DNA of 64,000 nt. Origin: Flavobacteriales bacterium. GTDB taxonomy: Bacteria; Bacteroidota; Bacteroidia; Flavobacteriales_F; PHOS-HE28. The stretch lies in the NCBI GenBank assembly GCA_016788295.1, contig JAEUSY010000038.1, forward strand, positions 1 to 64,000, given 5' to 3'. The position numbers were made by a program, and so were the translations under genes. The notes beneath the pieces are model-generated. The model did no database searches. It was not told the DNA's origin and saw only the letters and a list, made by a program, of their open reading frames with translations. Shown here piece by piece: positions 15,812-25,500 of the stretch. Each line of letters opens with the position of its first letter. Positions within the stretch are counted from its first letter, which is position 1.

Positions 15812-17571
15812 TCCACGCGTTTTCCTTCGTTGATCTTGCGGCCGATGAGCTCGCTGGCGTCGCCTTTGGCTTGCGCCTGCTTCCATTGTTCCATGGCGCC
15901 GGCCTTATCGCCAAGCTCGAACAGGATATCTCCGTAATGCTCCAGCAGCACGCCATCGGGTTCGGCCGTGCCGGCCAAGGCCTTTTCCATCCAGGTCCGG
16001 GCATCGGCATAGCGCCCCATTTGGAAGAGCACCCAGGCGTAGGTGTCCTGGTAGGTGGCGCTGCCGGGTTGCAGCTCGTTGGACCGGCGGCTCATGCGCT
16101 CGGCCTTTTCCAATTGCTCCTTGCGCAGGCTCAGGTAGTAGGCGTAGTTGTTAAGCGTGCCCGTGTTGTTGGGCTCCATGGCCAATGCCTTGTCATAGGC
16201 CTGGTCGCTCTTGCCGAACTGCTTCGCCTCATTGTATGCATCGCCCAAGCTGCTCCAGAACTGGGCCAACAGCGGCGGGTTGTCCACCACCAGATCACGT
16301 CCCGTAACCAGCGTCTCAATGGCGGCATCGTGCTGTCCGAGCTGCGAAAGGGCGATGCCGTTGTACAGGTATAGCTCCGGTGAGGTGGGGAACAAGGCGA
16401 TGGCCGCTTCGGCATCGGTGTGCAAGGCCTGGTGGTCGCCCAGTTGAAGGTCCAGTTGCAGCAATTGCAGGTGTATCGGGAAACGGTCCTGCTCGTTCAC
16501 CAGGGCCTTGCGGAACTCGGCGCGGGCCTCCTCGTACCGACCATCACGCAGGAGGAAATCGCCGTGGATGGTGTGGGGCTTACCGCTTTCGGGATGGGCC
16601 TGCTCCAAGGCATCGATCAACATGTAGGAGCGCCTGATCAGGTCGGTGCGGTCGTTCGGCCCCTCCCCTTCGCGGTTGGTCATCTCGAAGAAACCGATGA
16701 GCACCTGCATTTTGGCATCGATGTCCATCTCGGGGTCGCGGAAGGCCTCACCGAGCTCGGTGTATGCCTCTTCCATGCGGCCAGTGCCGTAGTAGTGCTC
16801 GGCCAGGGAAATGCGCAACATGCTGTTGCCGGGGTCCATGTCCAGCGCGCGCTTGTAATAGGTCAACGCTTTTTCGTGGTCGCCCTTCTGGTCGTAGAGC
16901 TCGGCCAACATGCCCAGGTATTGGGGCTCGTTCGGACGCGCCTTCACTGCACGTTGCACCAGCTGTTCGGCATCATCCACCTTGCCGGCATTCATGAGCA
17001 TGCCGAACTCGTTGGCGATGAGCTCTTCCGTAAGACCGAAGCGTTTCTCCATATCGGCGTACACCTTCTGCGCTTCGGAAACCTTGTCGCTGCTCGCCAA
17101 GGCGTTCGCCAGGTCGAAGTAGACCTCGTAACGCTCGGGCCATTGTTCAATGATGCCGCGGTACACCGTTGCGGCCTCTGCAGGCATGCGGCCTTGCTCA
17201 TACAGATCGGCCAGCAGGAAACGGTACCAGATGTTGGTCTTGTCGGCGGCTACGGCACGCTTGGCATGGTCCACTGCCGGAACGAACTGCTGCGACTGGT
17301 GGAAGAGCTTACTGAGCTCGAAGTGGGCGGCCCCGTTCTGCGGATCGAGCTTGAGGCACTGCTGGTAAAGCTGCACCGCCTTGGGTAGCTGACCGGCCAT
17401 GCGGGCCTGCGTGGCCTCCATGAACAACGCCATCACCTCGGCCCGGTGGTCAGGGCCTGTGGCCCGCCCTTCGGTGGCTGCGGGCGCCGAGGCGGTCGTG
17501 TTGCGCGAACCACCGCAGGCTGCCAGCACGAGCACCAGTGCAATACCGATCAGGGGGCGTGTCATGTTCAT
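15808..17571 (-). CDS. TPR-repeat lipoprotein
   Basis: A 587-residue protein whose N-terminus (RPLIGIALVLVLAACGGS) is a lipoprotein signal with lipobox LAAC. From about residue 45 to 580 it is built of tetratricopeptide repeats, for example AVQLYQQCLKLDPQNGAAHF, ALTYYKRALDMDPGNSMLRI and SDQAYDKALAMEPNNTGTLN. TPR solenoids bind peptides and scaffold complexes; the anchor predicts an envelope location. It is coupled by ATGA overlap to the DUF4292 gene and follows the nucleotidyltransferase by 15 bp. A second ATG at 17565 is an equally possible start. Confidence 0.87.
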   Translation of the reverse strand: MNMTRPLIGIALVLVLAACGGSRNTTASAPAATEGRATGPDHRAEVMALFMEATQARMAGQLPKAVQLYQQCLKLDPQNGAAHFELSKLFHQSQQFVPAVDHAKRAVAADKTNIWYRFLLADLYEQGRMPAEAATVYRGIIEQWPERYEVYFDLANALASSDKVSEAQKVYADMEKRFGLTEELIANEFGMLMNAGKVDDAEQLVQRAVKARPNEPQYLGMLAELYDQKGDHEKALTYYKRALDMDPGNSMLRISLAEHYYGTGRMEEAYTELGEAFRDPEMDIDAKMQVLIGFFEMTNREGEGPNDRTDLIRRSYMLIDALEQAHPESGKPHTIHGDFLLRDGRYEEARAEFRKALVNEQDRFPIHLQLLQLDLQLGDHQALHTDAEAAIALFPTSPELYLYNGIALSQLGQHDAAIETLVTGRDLVVDNPPLLAQFWSSLGDAYNEAKQFGKSDQAYDKALAMEPNNTGTLNNYAYYLSLRKEQLEKAERMSRRSNELQPGSATYQDTYAWVLFQMGRYADARTWMEKALAGTAEPDGVLLEHYGDILFELGDKAGAMEQWKQAQAKGDASELIGRKINEGKRVE

Positions 17572-17586
17572 GTTCGACCGGGAGGT

Positions 17587-18594
17587 TCAGCCCACGGTGC
17601 TGTCGTCGCTCAGGCTCAGGTCCATCGCCTTGCCCGTAACACTGGCGCGCTCGCCGATCATGCTGTTGTCGATAACGGCATCGGTGATGTGCACAGCAGG
17701 GCGCACGATCGAATTCCGTACCACGCTGTTGGTGATGACCGCATCGCGCTCAATGGAGACGTTCGGCCCCACGATACTGTTCACCAGGGTCACGTTCTCG
17801 CCGATAAAGCAGGGGCTGATCACCAAGCTGCCGCCCAGGTTGGCTTTAGGGCTCACCAGATCTTTGCTGTCCTTCAGGAAACCGAGCACCTTGGTGTTGG
17901 TGTCCACCATGGCGTTCTTGTTGCCGCAGTCCATCCACACATCCACCGCACCGGCCTTGAAGCGCGCACCCTTCTGCTTCATGTTCTCCATGGCGTTGGT
18001 GAGCTGGTACTCCCCCTTCTCCTTGATGTCGTTGTCCAGCAGGTACTGCATCTCCTTGCGGAGGCGCTCGCCATCGGCGAAGTAGTAGATGCCGATGATG
18101 GCCAGGTCGCTCACGAACTCCACGGGCTTCTCCACGAACTCGGTGATGATGCCATCGCCGTCGAGCTTCACCACGCCGAAGGGCCTGGGGTCATCCACCT
18201 TGTTCACCCAGATCACGCCGTCGCAGTCCTTGTCCAGTTTCAGCTGGGCGCGGAAGAGGGTATCGGCGAAGGCCACGATGACGCGGCCGCTGAGGGCGCT
18301 TTCGGCGCAGAGGATGGCGTGCGCGGTGCCGAGGGCCACCTCCTGGTAGTGGATGGTGCCTTTGGCGCCTACGCGCTTGGCGATCTCCAGCAGTTCGTTC
18401 TCCACCTTCACGCCGAAGGCAGGGTTCACCACGAAGGCGACCTCCTCCACGGGCTCTCCGGCCACGGCGGCCAGGTCCTCCACAAGGCGTTGTACAATGG
18501 GCTTGCCCGCGATGGGCAGCAAGGGTTTGGCGGTGGTGTGGGTGTGCGGACGCATCCGCTTGCCCATGCCCGCCATGGGGACAATGATCTTCAT
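17587..18594 (-). CDS. Sugar-phosphate nucleotidyltransferase (NTP_transferase, left-handed helix tail)
   Basis: The first 230 residues are a nucleotidyltransferase: the motif IIVPMAGMGKRMRPHT, then TAKPLLPIAGKP, binds the NTP, and FADTLF and DPRPFGVVKLDG follow. The remainder (GGSLVISPCFIGENVTLVNS, VGPNVSIERDAVITNSVV) is a hexapeptide-like beta-helix. It probably makes an NDP-sugar for envelope polysaccharide or wall precursors; the sugar is not predictable. The ATG at 18594 begins exactly at MKIIVPMAG; the upstream extension overlaps dut and is rejected. It is in operon with dut and the flippase. Confidence 0.87.
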   Translation of the reverse strand: MKIIVPMAGMGKRMRPHTHTTAKPLLPIAGKPIVQRLVEDLAAVAGEPVEEVAFVVNPAFGVKVENELLEIAKRVGAKGTIHYQEVALGTAHAILCAESALSGRVIVAFADTLFRAQLKLDKDCDGVIWVNKVDDPRPFGVVKLDGDGIITEFVEKPVEFVSDLAIIGIYYFADGERLRKEMQYLLDNDIKEKGEYQLTNAMENMKQKGARFKAGAVDVWMDCGNKNAMVDTNTKVLGFLKDSKDLVSPKANLGGSLVISPCFIGENVTLVNSIVGPNVSIERDAVITNSVVRNSIVRPAVHITDAVIDNSMIGERASVTGKAMDLSLSDDSTVG

Positions 18595-18610
18595 TCCAAG
18601 TGGTTCTCGC

Positions 18611-19054
18611 TCAGCGGGTCCCGGTATGCCCGAAGCCGCCCGCTCCTCGTTCAGTTGCGCGAAGGTCCGCACTTTCCTCGAAAGTAACCCTGACATACCG
18701 GGCGACCACCAACTGGGCCACCCGTTCGCCGTCGTTCACGGTGAATGGCTGGTCGCCATGGTTGATGAGCAGCACACCCACTTCGCCGCGGTAATCGGCA
18801 TCGATGGTGCCGGGGCTGTTCAGTACCGTTACCCCGTGTTTGAAGGCCAATCCGCTGCGTGGGCGCACCTGGGCCTCGGTGCCTTCGGGCAGCTCCAGGT
18901 AGAGGCCAGTGGGGATCAACGCGCGCTGGCCGGGGGCGAGTAAGATGGGGGCATCCAAGTTGGCCCGCAGGTCAAGGCCTGCACTTTGGTCGGTGGCGTA
19001 ACCAGGCAGTGGGTGATGGCTCTTGTTGGTGATGCGGACTTCGGTGGGCTGCAT
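18611..19054 (-). CDS. dut: dUTP diphosphatase
   Basis: A 147-residue trimeric dUTPase that hydrolyses dUTP to dUMP and PPi. All five motifs are present: [37 protein letters not shown] with [16 protein letters not shown] and the C-terminal [10 protein letters not shown]. It follows the flippase by 11 bp and precedes the nucleotidyltransferase by 16 bp, so it is embedded in an envelope-biosynthesis operon, as is common in Bacteroidota. Confidence 0.97.
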   Translation of the reverse strand: MQPTEVRITNKSHHPLPGYATDQSAGLDLRANLDAPILLAPGQRALIPTGLYLELPEGTEAQVRPRSGLAFKHGVTVLNSPGTIDADYRGEVGVLLINHGDQPFTVNDGERVAQLVVARYVRVTFEESADLRATERGAGGFGHTGTR

Positions 19055-19065
19055 GAGGACCTCGT

Positions 19066-20556
19066 TCAGGAAGGCAAAGGTCGCAGCACGTCCTTCTCGG
19101 ACCTCCAGGCCACGCCAAGAAAGATCAACAGCACGACCGACCTCAATACATACTTCAACACCCCGTCCAGCATCACCTGTTCACATCCCCACCACAGCAC
19201 CACCGCCCCCGCCATGTACAGTAGCACACGGGTCACGTTGTACGGGATCGGGTAGTGCTTCTGCCCCCAGGCGTAGCTGATGGCCGCCATGCTGAAGTAA
19301 CAGATGAAAGTGGCCCACGCCGCGCCCATATAGCCGAGCGCGGGAATGAGCGCGAAGAGCAGCACGATGGTGATGATGGCGCCGATGATGCTGATGGCAC
19401 TGCCCACGCGCGGCCGGTCGGTGAGCTTGTACCACACGCTCTGGTTGTAATAGATGCCGAGGAACACGTTGGCGAGCATCAGGATCGGCACCACGCGCAG
19501 GCCCTCGTGGAAGGCCGGGTTGGGAATGAACCACTTGAAGAGGTCAATGAAAAGCATCACCACAAGGAAGGCGCTCATGCACACCGCCACGAAGATGTTC
19601 ATGATGCGCGCGAAGGTTTCCCGGCTGTCCTTCTCCTTGGCATGACTGAAGAAGAAGGGCTCAGCGCCCATGCGGAAGGCTTGGATGAAGAGGGTGATGA
19701 GCACAGCCAGTTTGTAGCAGGCGCCGTAGATCCCGATCTCGGCATCGGCCACATCGGCTGGCAGCAGGTACTTCAGGATCACACGGTCGGCGGTCTCGTT
19801 CACCATGCCGGCCAGGCCCGCGATCATCAGGGGCGCGCCGAAGGCGAGCATGGCGCGCAGCAGGTCCTTCTCGAACCCGCGGAACGCAGGCCACGATGGC
19901 AGCAACACCAGCAGCTTCACCGCCGTGCTCACCAGGTTGATGGCGAACACGTAGCCCACACCGAGCGAGGGATCGTACACGGCGTCGATCAGCGCGTTGC
20001 TCTGCCCCATATTGTACCGCTTCATGCAGTACAGCAGGAAGAAGAGGCTGAGTGCGATGTTCACACCCACGCTGAGCAGGTTGATGGCGGCGTACTTCCA
20101 CGGACGGCCTTGTTGCCGCAGCCGCGCCATGGGGATGGCGGTGATGGCATCGATGCCGATGATGAACACGAGCATCAGCACCGAGCTGGAATACGCGCCG
20201 TAGTGCAGACCGTCCGCGAGCTGTTCGGAGAAGAGGCCACCGATGAGCATGAAGGCCAGCGCCGGGAAGAACAAGCCCCAGGTCGCTGTGGCGTAGAGCA
20301 CCCGTCCGCCATCAGGGTTCTGCTTCACGTGGTCCTTGTTGGCGAAGCGGAAGAAGGTGGTCTCCATGCCGAAGGTGAGCACCACGTTGAGCAGGGCCGT
20401 CCATGAGTACAGCGCGGTGACCACGCCATACTCCGCTGGCTCAAAGACGAACTTGTTGGTGTACAAGGGCACCAACAGGAAGTTGAGGAAGCGCGCAACG
20501 ATGCTGCTGAGCCCGTAGATGGCTGTTTGGCCGGCGAGGTTGCGGAGGGCGCTCAT
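19066..20556 (-). CDS. Polysaccharide/lipid flippase (MATE/MVF superfamily, Wzx-like)
   Basis: A 496-residue integral membrane protein with about 12-14 predicted helices. It starts [20 protein letters not shown], with NFLLVPLYT shortly after, the classic opening of the polysaccharide-biosynthesis flippases. It is likely to move lipid-linked glycans or lipid II-like precursors across the inner membrane. It heads the dut-nucleotidyltransferase-TPR-DUF4292-EnvC run. Its first 10-18 codons recur twice upstream (20705-20731 and 21349-21411), an unusual repetition described in the findings. Confidence 0.88.
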   Translation of the reverse strand: MSALRNLAGQTAIYGLSSIVARFLNFLLVPLYTNKFVFEPAEYGVVTALYSWTALLNVVLTFGMETTFFRFANKDHVKQNPDGGRVLYATATWGLFFPALAFMLIGGLFSEQLADGLHYGAYSSSVLMLVFIIGIDAITAIPMARLRQQGRPWKYAAINLLSVGVNIALSLFFLLYCMKRYNMGQSNALIDAVYDPSLGVGYVFAINLVSTAVKLLVLLPSWPAFRGFEKDLLRAMLAFGAPLMIAGLAGMVNETADRVILKYLLPADVADAEIGIYGACYKLAVLITLFIQAFRMGAEPFFFSHAKEKDSRETFARIMNIFVAVCMSAFLVVMLFIDLFKWFIPNPAFHEGLRVVPILMLANVFLGIYYNQSVWYKLTDRPRVGSAISIIGAIITIVLLFALIPALGYMGAAWATFICYFSMAAISYAWGQKHYPIPYNVTRVLLYMAGAVVLWWGCEQVMLDGVLKYVLRSVVLLIFLGVAWRSEKDVLRPLPS

Positions 20557-20727
20557 GTTAATTCAACCACGGATGGACACGGATGGGATCCGCTTGACCG
20601 TCAAATGAAACAGCCTTGCTCACACCATGGACGAAGGTCGGAAGGGGTAGATGACGAACGCCATAGCCATCGACAAGTTGTGAAAGCGGGGTTGGGGATA
20701 GGCCGTCGGCGAGTTCGCAGAGGGCGC
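20557..20727. other. Intergenic filler with partial copy of the flippase start
   Basis: No gene of convincing quality. On the minus strand an ATG at 20731 overlaps the stop of the 147-residue gene and opens MSALCELADGLSP, resembling the flippase start [12 protein letters not shown] over the first 27 nt. The frame then drifts into unrelated sequence and ends just before the flippase ATG. The text also contains a short ggatggacacggatggg tandem motif at about 20569-20587. Confidence 0.5.
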
Positions 20728-21171
20728 TCATGTGGAGGTCATTCGACGTATCTCCGCGATGACCGGATTTATCCGACTGTCATGAGAGGCTGGCGGAATT
20801 AATAATCGCTGCCCATCTTGGAAATGTAGCATAAGACCAAGCTGCTTGGCATACATGTTCGCACGCCATTCGATCTGGTTCACCTTCTCCATTTGGAATG
20901 ACCGCACTGGTCGGAGCAAGTAGTAGGACCTGATCAACCGCTTGGGTACATCGAAGACCACTCGTACCGGGACCGATGCGGTCATCCAAACTATCACTGC
21001 GAGAAAAGCAAGTGCGCAAAGGAGCACAAGTGCGGCTCTGAGGTCTGCACCGTGGACAACAATGTGTGACAAAGCCACCCACCCACCGGTCAATACAATC
21101 CCGGTGAAGCACAGAATATACAACCACACCCACGACTTAGTGCGGAAGACTATGGCTTCAGAATCATTCAC
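20728..21171 (-). CDS. Small two-helix membrane protein, unknown function
   Basis: A 147-residue protein starting with GTG (21171). Two transmembrane helices (VWLYILCFTGIVLTGGWVAL and LVLLCALAFLAVIVWMTA) are followed by a PH-like beta-rich domain (RVVFDVPKRLIRSYYLL, VNQIEWRANMYAKQLGLML, LIPPASHDSRINPVI). Base composition is visibly richer in A+T than its neighbours, suggesting acquisition. The stop overlaps an ATG that begins a partial flippase copy. A preceding frame (21164-21478) reads into this start but I could not identify it. Confidence 0.55.
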   Translation of the reverse strand: MNDSEAIVFRTKSWVWLYILCFTGIVLTGGWVALSHIVVHGADLRAALVLLCALAFLAVIVWMTASVPVRVVFDVPKRLIRSYYLLRPVRSFQMEKVNQIEWRANMYAKQLGLMLHFQDGQRLLIPPASHDSRINPVIAEIRRMTST

Positions 21172-21348
21172 ACCAAGGTGAAATTCTCCTTCCGTTTATA
21201 CATGAACGTACCCCCATCAAGATCCGCCATGAATCCAGGCCGCCCCCTTTCTCCAACTCCATATTGATTACTTCCTCGTCGACACCGATAAGTGCTTTGT
21301 TAAGAAAATGGATGAGTGCGGGCCCACGGCGCGATGGTCGGGTCGAAG

Positions 21349-21411
21349 TTACTCGGCGCTGATGAGCCCGTAGATGGCCGTTTGACCGGCGAATTTGCGG
21401 AGGGCTCTCAC
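21349..21411 (-). pseudogene. Truncated copy of the flippase 5' end
   Basis: GTG at 21411 opens [20 protein letters not shown] and then a stop. This matches the flippase start [18 protein letters not shown] at 15 of 18 residues, and about 47 of 55 nucleotides are identical. The GTG overlaps the stop of the 100-residue gene upstream (GTGA). It is a stranded 5' fragment of a flippase gene separated from its body by about 0.8 kb. Confidence 0.7.
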
Positions 21412-21710
21412 GGTCGATCGTGGCTATCTGGACCGTGTCCAGGAACAAGCTCAACGACTTGGCCCTTCTTGAAAGCACCCTTCATTCCTGTGTCAATGAG
21501 ATGAAAAGCAAACACATCGAGTCTCTGGTTCCCTTTCTCGTCAGTGACCCGCGGGATTTCTAACCAGTTGTGTATGGCCACTCCACCAAGCATCGAGCCT
21601 TGCGGCACATTGAACAGAGCATCTGCATCTAGGAGCCGAGCGAAGACGAACACTCCGCGACCAGTGATGGTAACCGGTGAATCAACTTCGAACCGCACAC
21701 TCATTCTCAT
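21408..21710 (-). CDS. Small hypothetical protein coupled to the crotonase gene
   Basis: A 100-residue protein beginning at the ATG at 21710, which overlaps the crotonase stop (ATGA). It is predicted to be beta-rich: MRMSVRFEVDSPVTITGRG, VFVFARLLDADALFNVPQG, LGGVAIHNWLEIPRV, FKKGQVVELVPG. The sequence faintly recalls a translation-factor beta-barrel, but that is not a firm assignment. No signal peptide. It ends exactly at a truncated flippase start. The function is unknown. Confidence 0.55.
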   Translation of the reverse strand: MRMSVRFEVDSPVTITGRGVFVFARLLDADALFNVPQGSMLGGVAIHNWLEIPRVTDEKGNQRLDVFAFHLIDTGMKGAFKKGQVVELVPGHGPDSHDRP

Positions 21711-22495
21711 GCCCCTTTGAACTCCGCCTTCCGCTTCTCCATGAACGCCCCTGTCCCTTCCTTGAAATCCGCGGTGCCGAAACACTTGCCGAACTCTTCT
21801 ATCTCGCGTTGTAGGCCGTCGGCGCCGGGCTCGTAGCCTGCGTTCACGGCGCGGATGGCGGCGCCCAGGGCGGTGGGGCTGTTGCGGGCGATCTTGCTGG
21901 CGAGCTCCATGCAGGTGCTGAGCAGTTGGTCAGCAGGTACAACGTGGTTCACCAGCCCCCATTGTTGGGCTTCGGCGGCGGGGATCATGCCGCTGCTGCC
22001 GAGCAGGATCATTTCCATGGCCTTGCCCTTGCCCACCAGTTGTGCCAAGCGCTGCGTGCCGCCGTAGCCGGGGATCACGCCCAGGCCCACCTCGGGCAGG
22101 CCCAGTTTGGCGGTCTCACTGGCCACGCGGAAGTGGCAGCTCATGGCGAGTTCCAGTCCGCCGCCCAGCGCGAAGCCGTTCACGGCCGCGATCACGGGTT
22201 TGTTCAGGCGTTCCACGTGGTTGAAGAGCTTGTCGTGCCCATCGGCGCTCAGGGCCTTGCCCTCTTCCACGCTGAAGTGCGCGAACTCCTTGATGTCGGC
22301 ACCGGCCACGAAGGCCTTGGCACCGCTACCGGTAAGGACGAGCACGCGTACACTGGGGTCGCCCTCAGCATCGTTCAGCGCGCGGTCCAGCTCGTCGATG
22401 GTGGCGCGGTTCAGCGCGTTGAGCTGGTCGGGCCGGTTGATGGTGATGAGGCGGACGGGGCCTTCGTCGGCGATGAGGAGGTTCTGGTAGGACAT
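21707..22495 (-). CDS. Enoyl-CoA hydratase/isomerase family protein (crotonase)
   Basis: A 262-residue crotonase-fold enzyme. It has the oxyanion-hole and CoA-binding motifs TGSGAKAFVAGADIKEFA and NGFALGGGLELAMSCHF, and the second catalytic glutamate in LGLPEVGLGVIPGYGGTQRL. Both glutamates needed for hydration are present, so 3-hydroxyacyl-CoA or crotonyl-CoA hydration in fatty-acid or butanoate metabolism is likely. The start at 22495 (MSYQNLLIADEG) is preceded by a hairpin at 22517-22535 that separates it from the kinase gene upstream. Confidence 0.92.
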   Translation of the reverse strand: MSYQNLLIADEGPVRLITINRPDQLNALNRATIDELDRALNDAEGDPSVRVLVLTGSGAKAFVAGADIKEFAHFSVEEGKALSADGHDKLFNHVERLNKPVIAAVNGFALGGGLELAMSCHFRVASETAKLGLPEVGLGVIPGYGGTQRLAQLVGKGKAMEMILLGSSGMIPAAEAQQWGLVNHVVPADQLLSTCMELASKIARNSPTALGAAIRAVNAGYEPGADGLQREIEEFGKCFGTADFKEGTGAFMEKRKAEFKGA

Positions 22496-22516
22496 TGAAC
22501 TGTTGACTTTAGGCGA

Positions 22517-22535
22517 CTCCGGGTCGAGCCCGGAG
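22517..22535. terminator. Hairpin between histidine kinase and crotonase genes
   Basis: CTCCGGG, loop TCGAG, CCCGGAG, flanked by an extra A-T pair: a GC-rich stem 22 nt after the histidine-kinase stop (minus strand). Could be a terminator or a dispersed repeat of the 'gactccgggtcgagcc' kind. Confidence 0.4.
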
Positions 22536-22556
22536 TGACATGGCCAAAGGTACCGG

Positions 22557-25500
22557 CTACTTCCGCAGGGGCAAGGCCACGAAGAAGGTGGTCCCCTCGC
22601 CTTCGCGGGTCTCGAACCACACCCTTCCCCCGGCGCTTTCCACGATGCGCTGCACCATGGCGAGTCCCAAGCCCATACCGCTGCTCTTGGTGGTGAAGTT
22701 GGGCCTGAAAATGCGCTCGCGGTCGGCAGCTGCAATGCCGCTCCCGTTGTCGTGCACCTCGGCAATGGCCTGTTCGGCGGTCTGTTTGAGCACCACGGTG
22801 ATCTTCGGCGTTCGGCCTTCGGGGATGGACTGCTCGGCGTTCTTGAGCAGGTTGTTGAACACACGCAGAAGCTGTTCGCGGTCGGCGCGGATGGGCAGCG
22901 CACCGGCAGCGATCCGTTCCAACGTGAAGTGCTTCTCGGCCGCACCGATCAGTGCCATGGCCCCTTCGGCCACCTCGGCCAGGTCCAGGTCCTGCTCCTG
23001 TGCCCGCGGCATCTGTGCGAAGTTGCTGAACTCGCCGGCGATGTTGCTCAACGCATCGATCTGCTCCACCATGGCCCGGCTGAAGCGCTCCAAGCGTTCG
23101 GCGGCATCAGGCGCATCGGGTCGCCACGTGCGCTGGAAGTGCTGGATGCCGAGCTTCATGGGCGTGAGCGGGTTCTTGATCTCGTGCGCCACCTGCCGGG
23201 CCATTTCGCGCCATGCGCTCTCGCGCTCGCTGCGGGCCAGCTTCTCGGCGCTCTCGCGCAGCTCGGCCACTTTGCTGTTGTACACTTCCACCAAGCGGCC
23301 CACTTCATCGTCGCCCTTGTAGCGGATGGGCTCGTTGGCCCCTTGCAGTGCCACGCGGCCCAAGGCATTGCGCAGGAGGTCCAGCGGACGCGTGGTCCAG
23401 TTGCTGATGAACACGGCCACCAGCACACTGAGCGCGAACATGAGCACGAAGAGGTTCACCACGGCCACCAGCACCGATGAGCGTTCCTCTTCCTGCTGCA
23501 CCTGATCGGCGAAGGAGGGCAACGCGAGGTAGGCCATCACCAACCCGCGCCGATCGCGCAGAGGCATGTACGCCGTACGGAACGATGCATTGCCGATGTG
23601 CTCCTGGTGTACGAACGCACTGGTGCCCTTACGCACCAACTCCACGTAGGCCAAGGGGTCCATGCGGCGGCCAAGCAGACCGTTGTTAAAGACCTGCGGA
23701 CGACTGGTGGCGAGCAGTTCGCCGTGCGTGTTGTACAGCGTGATGTCGGTTCGGAACACGTTGCCCGCACGGGCCAGCAGGCGATCGAGGTACAGGGCAT
23801 GCCGATCGGTGAGCTCGCCTTCGCCATCCAAACGCTGTTGCAGATCGGCATGTACGGAGCGCATGCGTTCGAGGATGTCCGCCTCGAAGCGCAGGTTGTA
23901 CTGGCGAGAGAGCAGCCGCTGCGTGCCGATGCCGAAGAAGACCAGTCCGGTGGTGCCGAAGAAGACCAGCGCCAGGCGCACCTTGGTGCCAATGCCCGGC
24001 ACCCATACCTGTTCGCGCCGAAGCAGGTGGTGCATGAAATAGGCCAGCGACAGTAGCACGCCGAAGAAGGCGAAGAGGTAGCTGAACGATGTGGCCTTGT
24101 CCAGCGGACCAGGCATGGGCAGGCCCAGTACGAGCAAGGTGCCCTGTGCATCGCCGCGTGCCAGGAACTCGGATCGCCCTTCCTGGTACCACAGGAAACC
24201 ATCGCCGGGCATGCTGCGCTGCCAGTGCAACGGATGGAAGACCGGACCCTGCTGTTCCACTAGCTTGCCACGTTCGTAGCGGGCCTTGGTGTAGCGTTCA
24301 CTGCGGCGCGCAAGCGGATCGTCGCCACTGAGCAACAGCTCCGGGAATCCCGCGCCTTGCGACACCGGACGCAAGTGCAGCTCCACGATCAACTGCCCCG
24401 GCGACAGGCTGTCCACAGGCATTACCGCCACACGGGCATGGTAGTAGGTGGTCTGCCCCGGACGCTCTTCCATGATAAGGTCCGGCATATCCGCCACACC
24501 GGGACCAATACCGAACGCGCTGGTATCGGACAACATGCTGCTCGGCGGATCCGGGTCGGTGGAGCAGAGCACCTGCCCCGTGGTGTCGAAGGCGAACAGG
24601 CGCACATCGTACCGTTCCCAATAGCCACCGAAGTAGGGCTGGCGCACCAAGCGATCAAGGTCGCCCGAACTACAGCTCCGGTTACCCGTGAGCAGACCAT
24701 ACAGCGCTGTGTCCTTGCGGATCAGGGGCGCGGTCTCGCGGAACATGTACTCCACCACGGGATCCTCACGCGAGGCCAATCGCTCGGCCAAGGCCTGTCG
24801 TTCACGCTGTTCACGCTGATACGTGTGCCGTGTGAGCAGGTGTGCGGTGGTGCCGGCCAGAACGGCCAGACCGAGCACCACATGCAGGAAACGTGGCCTG
24901 TCCAGCGCCACGCGCATCAACACCAACATGGGTATCACCGGCCACAGGAACACGATGGTGTCGCGCACACCGAGCAGGTGATGCACGGCAATGGAAGCGG
25001 CCAGTATGACCATGCCCAGGGCCCAGGACCGGAGAAGGCCATTGGCCCGAGCTATGGGCCCCAGTAGCGCGTAGACCACCACGGCCCAGCCACCGAACAT
25101 GAGCGCCATGCCTGCAACGGCCACCAGACCGTGTACGCCAAGGCCCTGCACATGGTAGAGGTCAAGCTCCACACTACTGTCCGCCACCAGACCGATGATG
25201 AGCTGTGTGATCCACGCGGCATGGAGAAGGACCACTGCCCAATACAATACACGCATGGCTCCTCCCGGTGCAGCGCTGTCGCGCACGGATCGCATCAGGA
25301 ACAGGGCCATGATGAACAGGAAAAGGGCGTTCAGCACCAGATCACCGAGGCTCGGGAACACCACGGAGGTAGCGTACACCGCGGGATCGAACAAGGGGAT
25401 GCGACTGAACGGTCCTACGGGCATGTACCACAGCATGAAAGCCCTGAGCACGACCGCTCCCACTATGAATGACAACAATGCCGGAACCGAACCGCCATTC

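Noticed and set aside
21164-21478. 104-codon minus-strand frame upstream of the 147-residue membrane protein
   Set aside because: It overlaps the truncated flippase copy and the 100-residue gene in another frame; only its last 50 codons look protein-like and I could not identify them, so it is not called as a gene.
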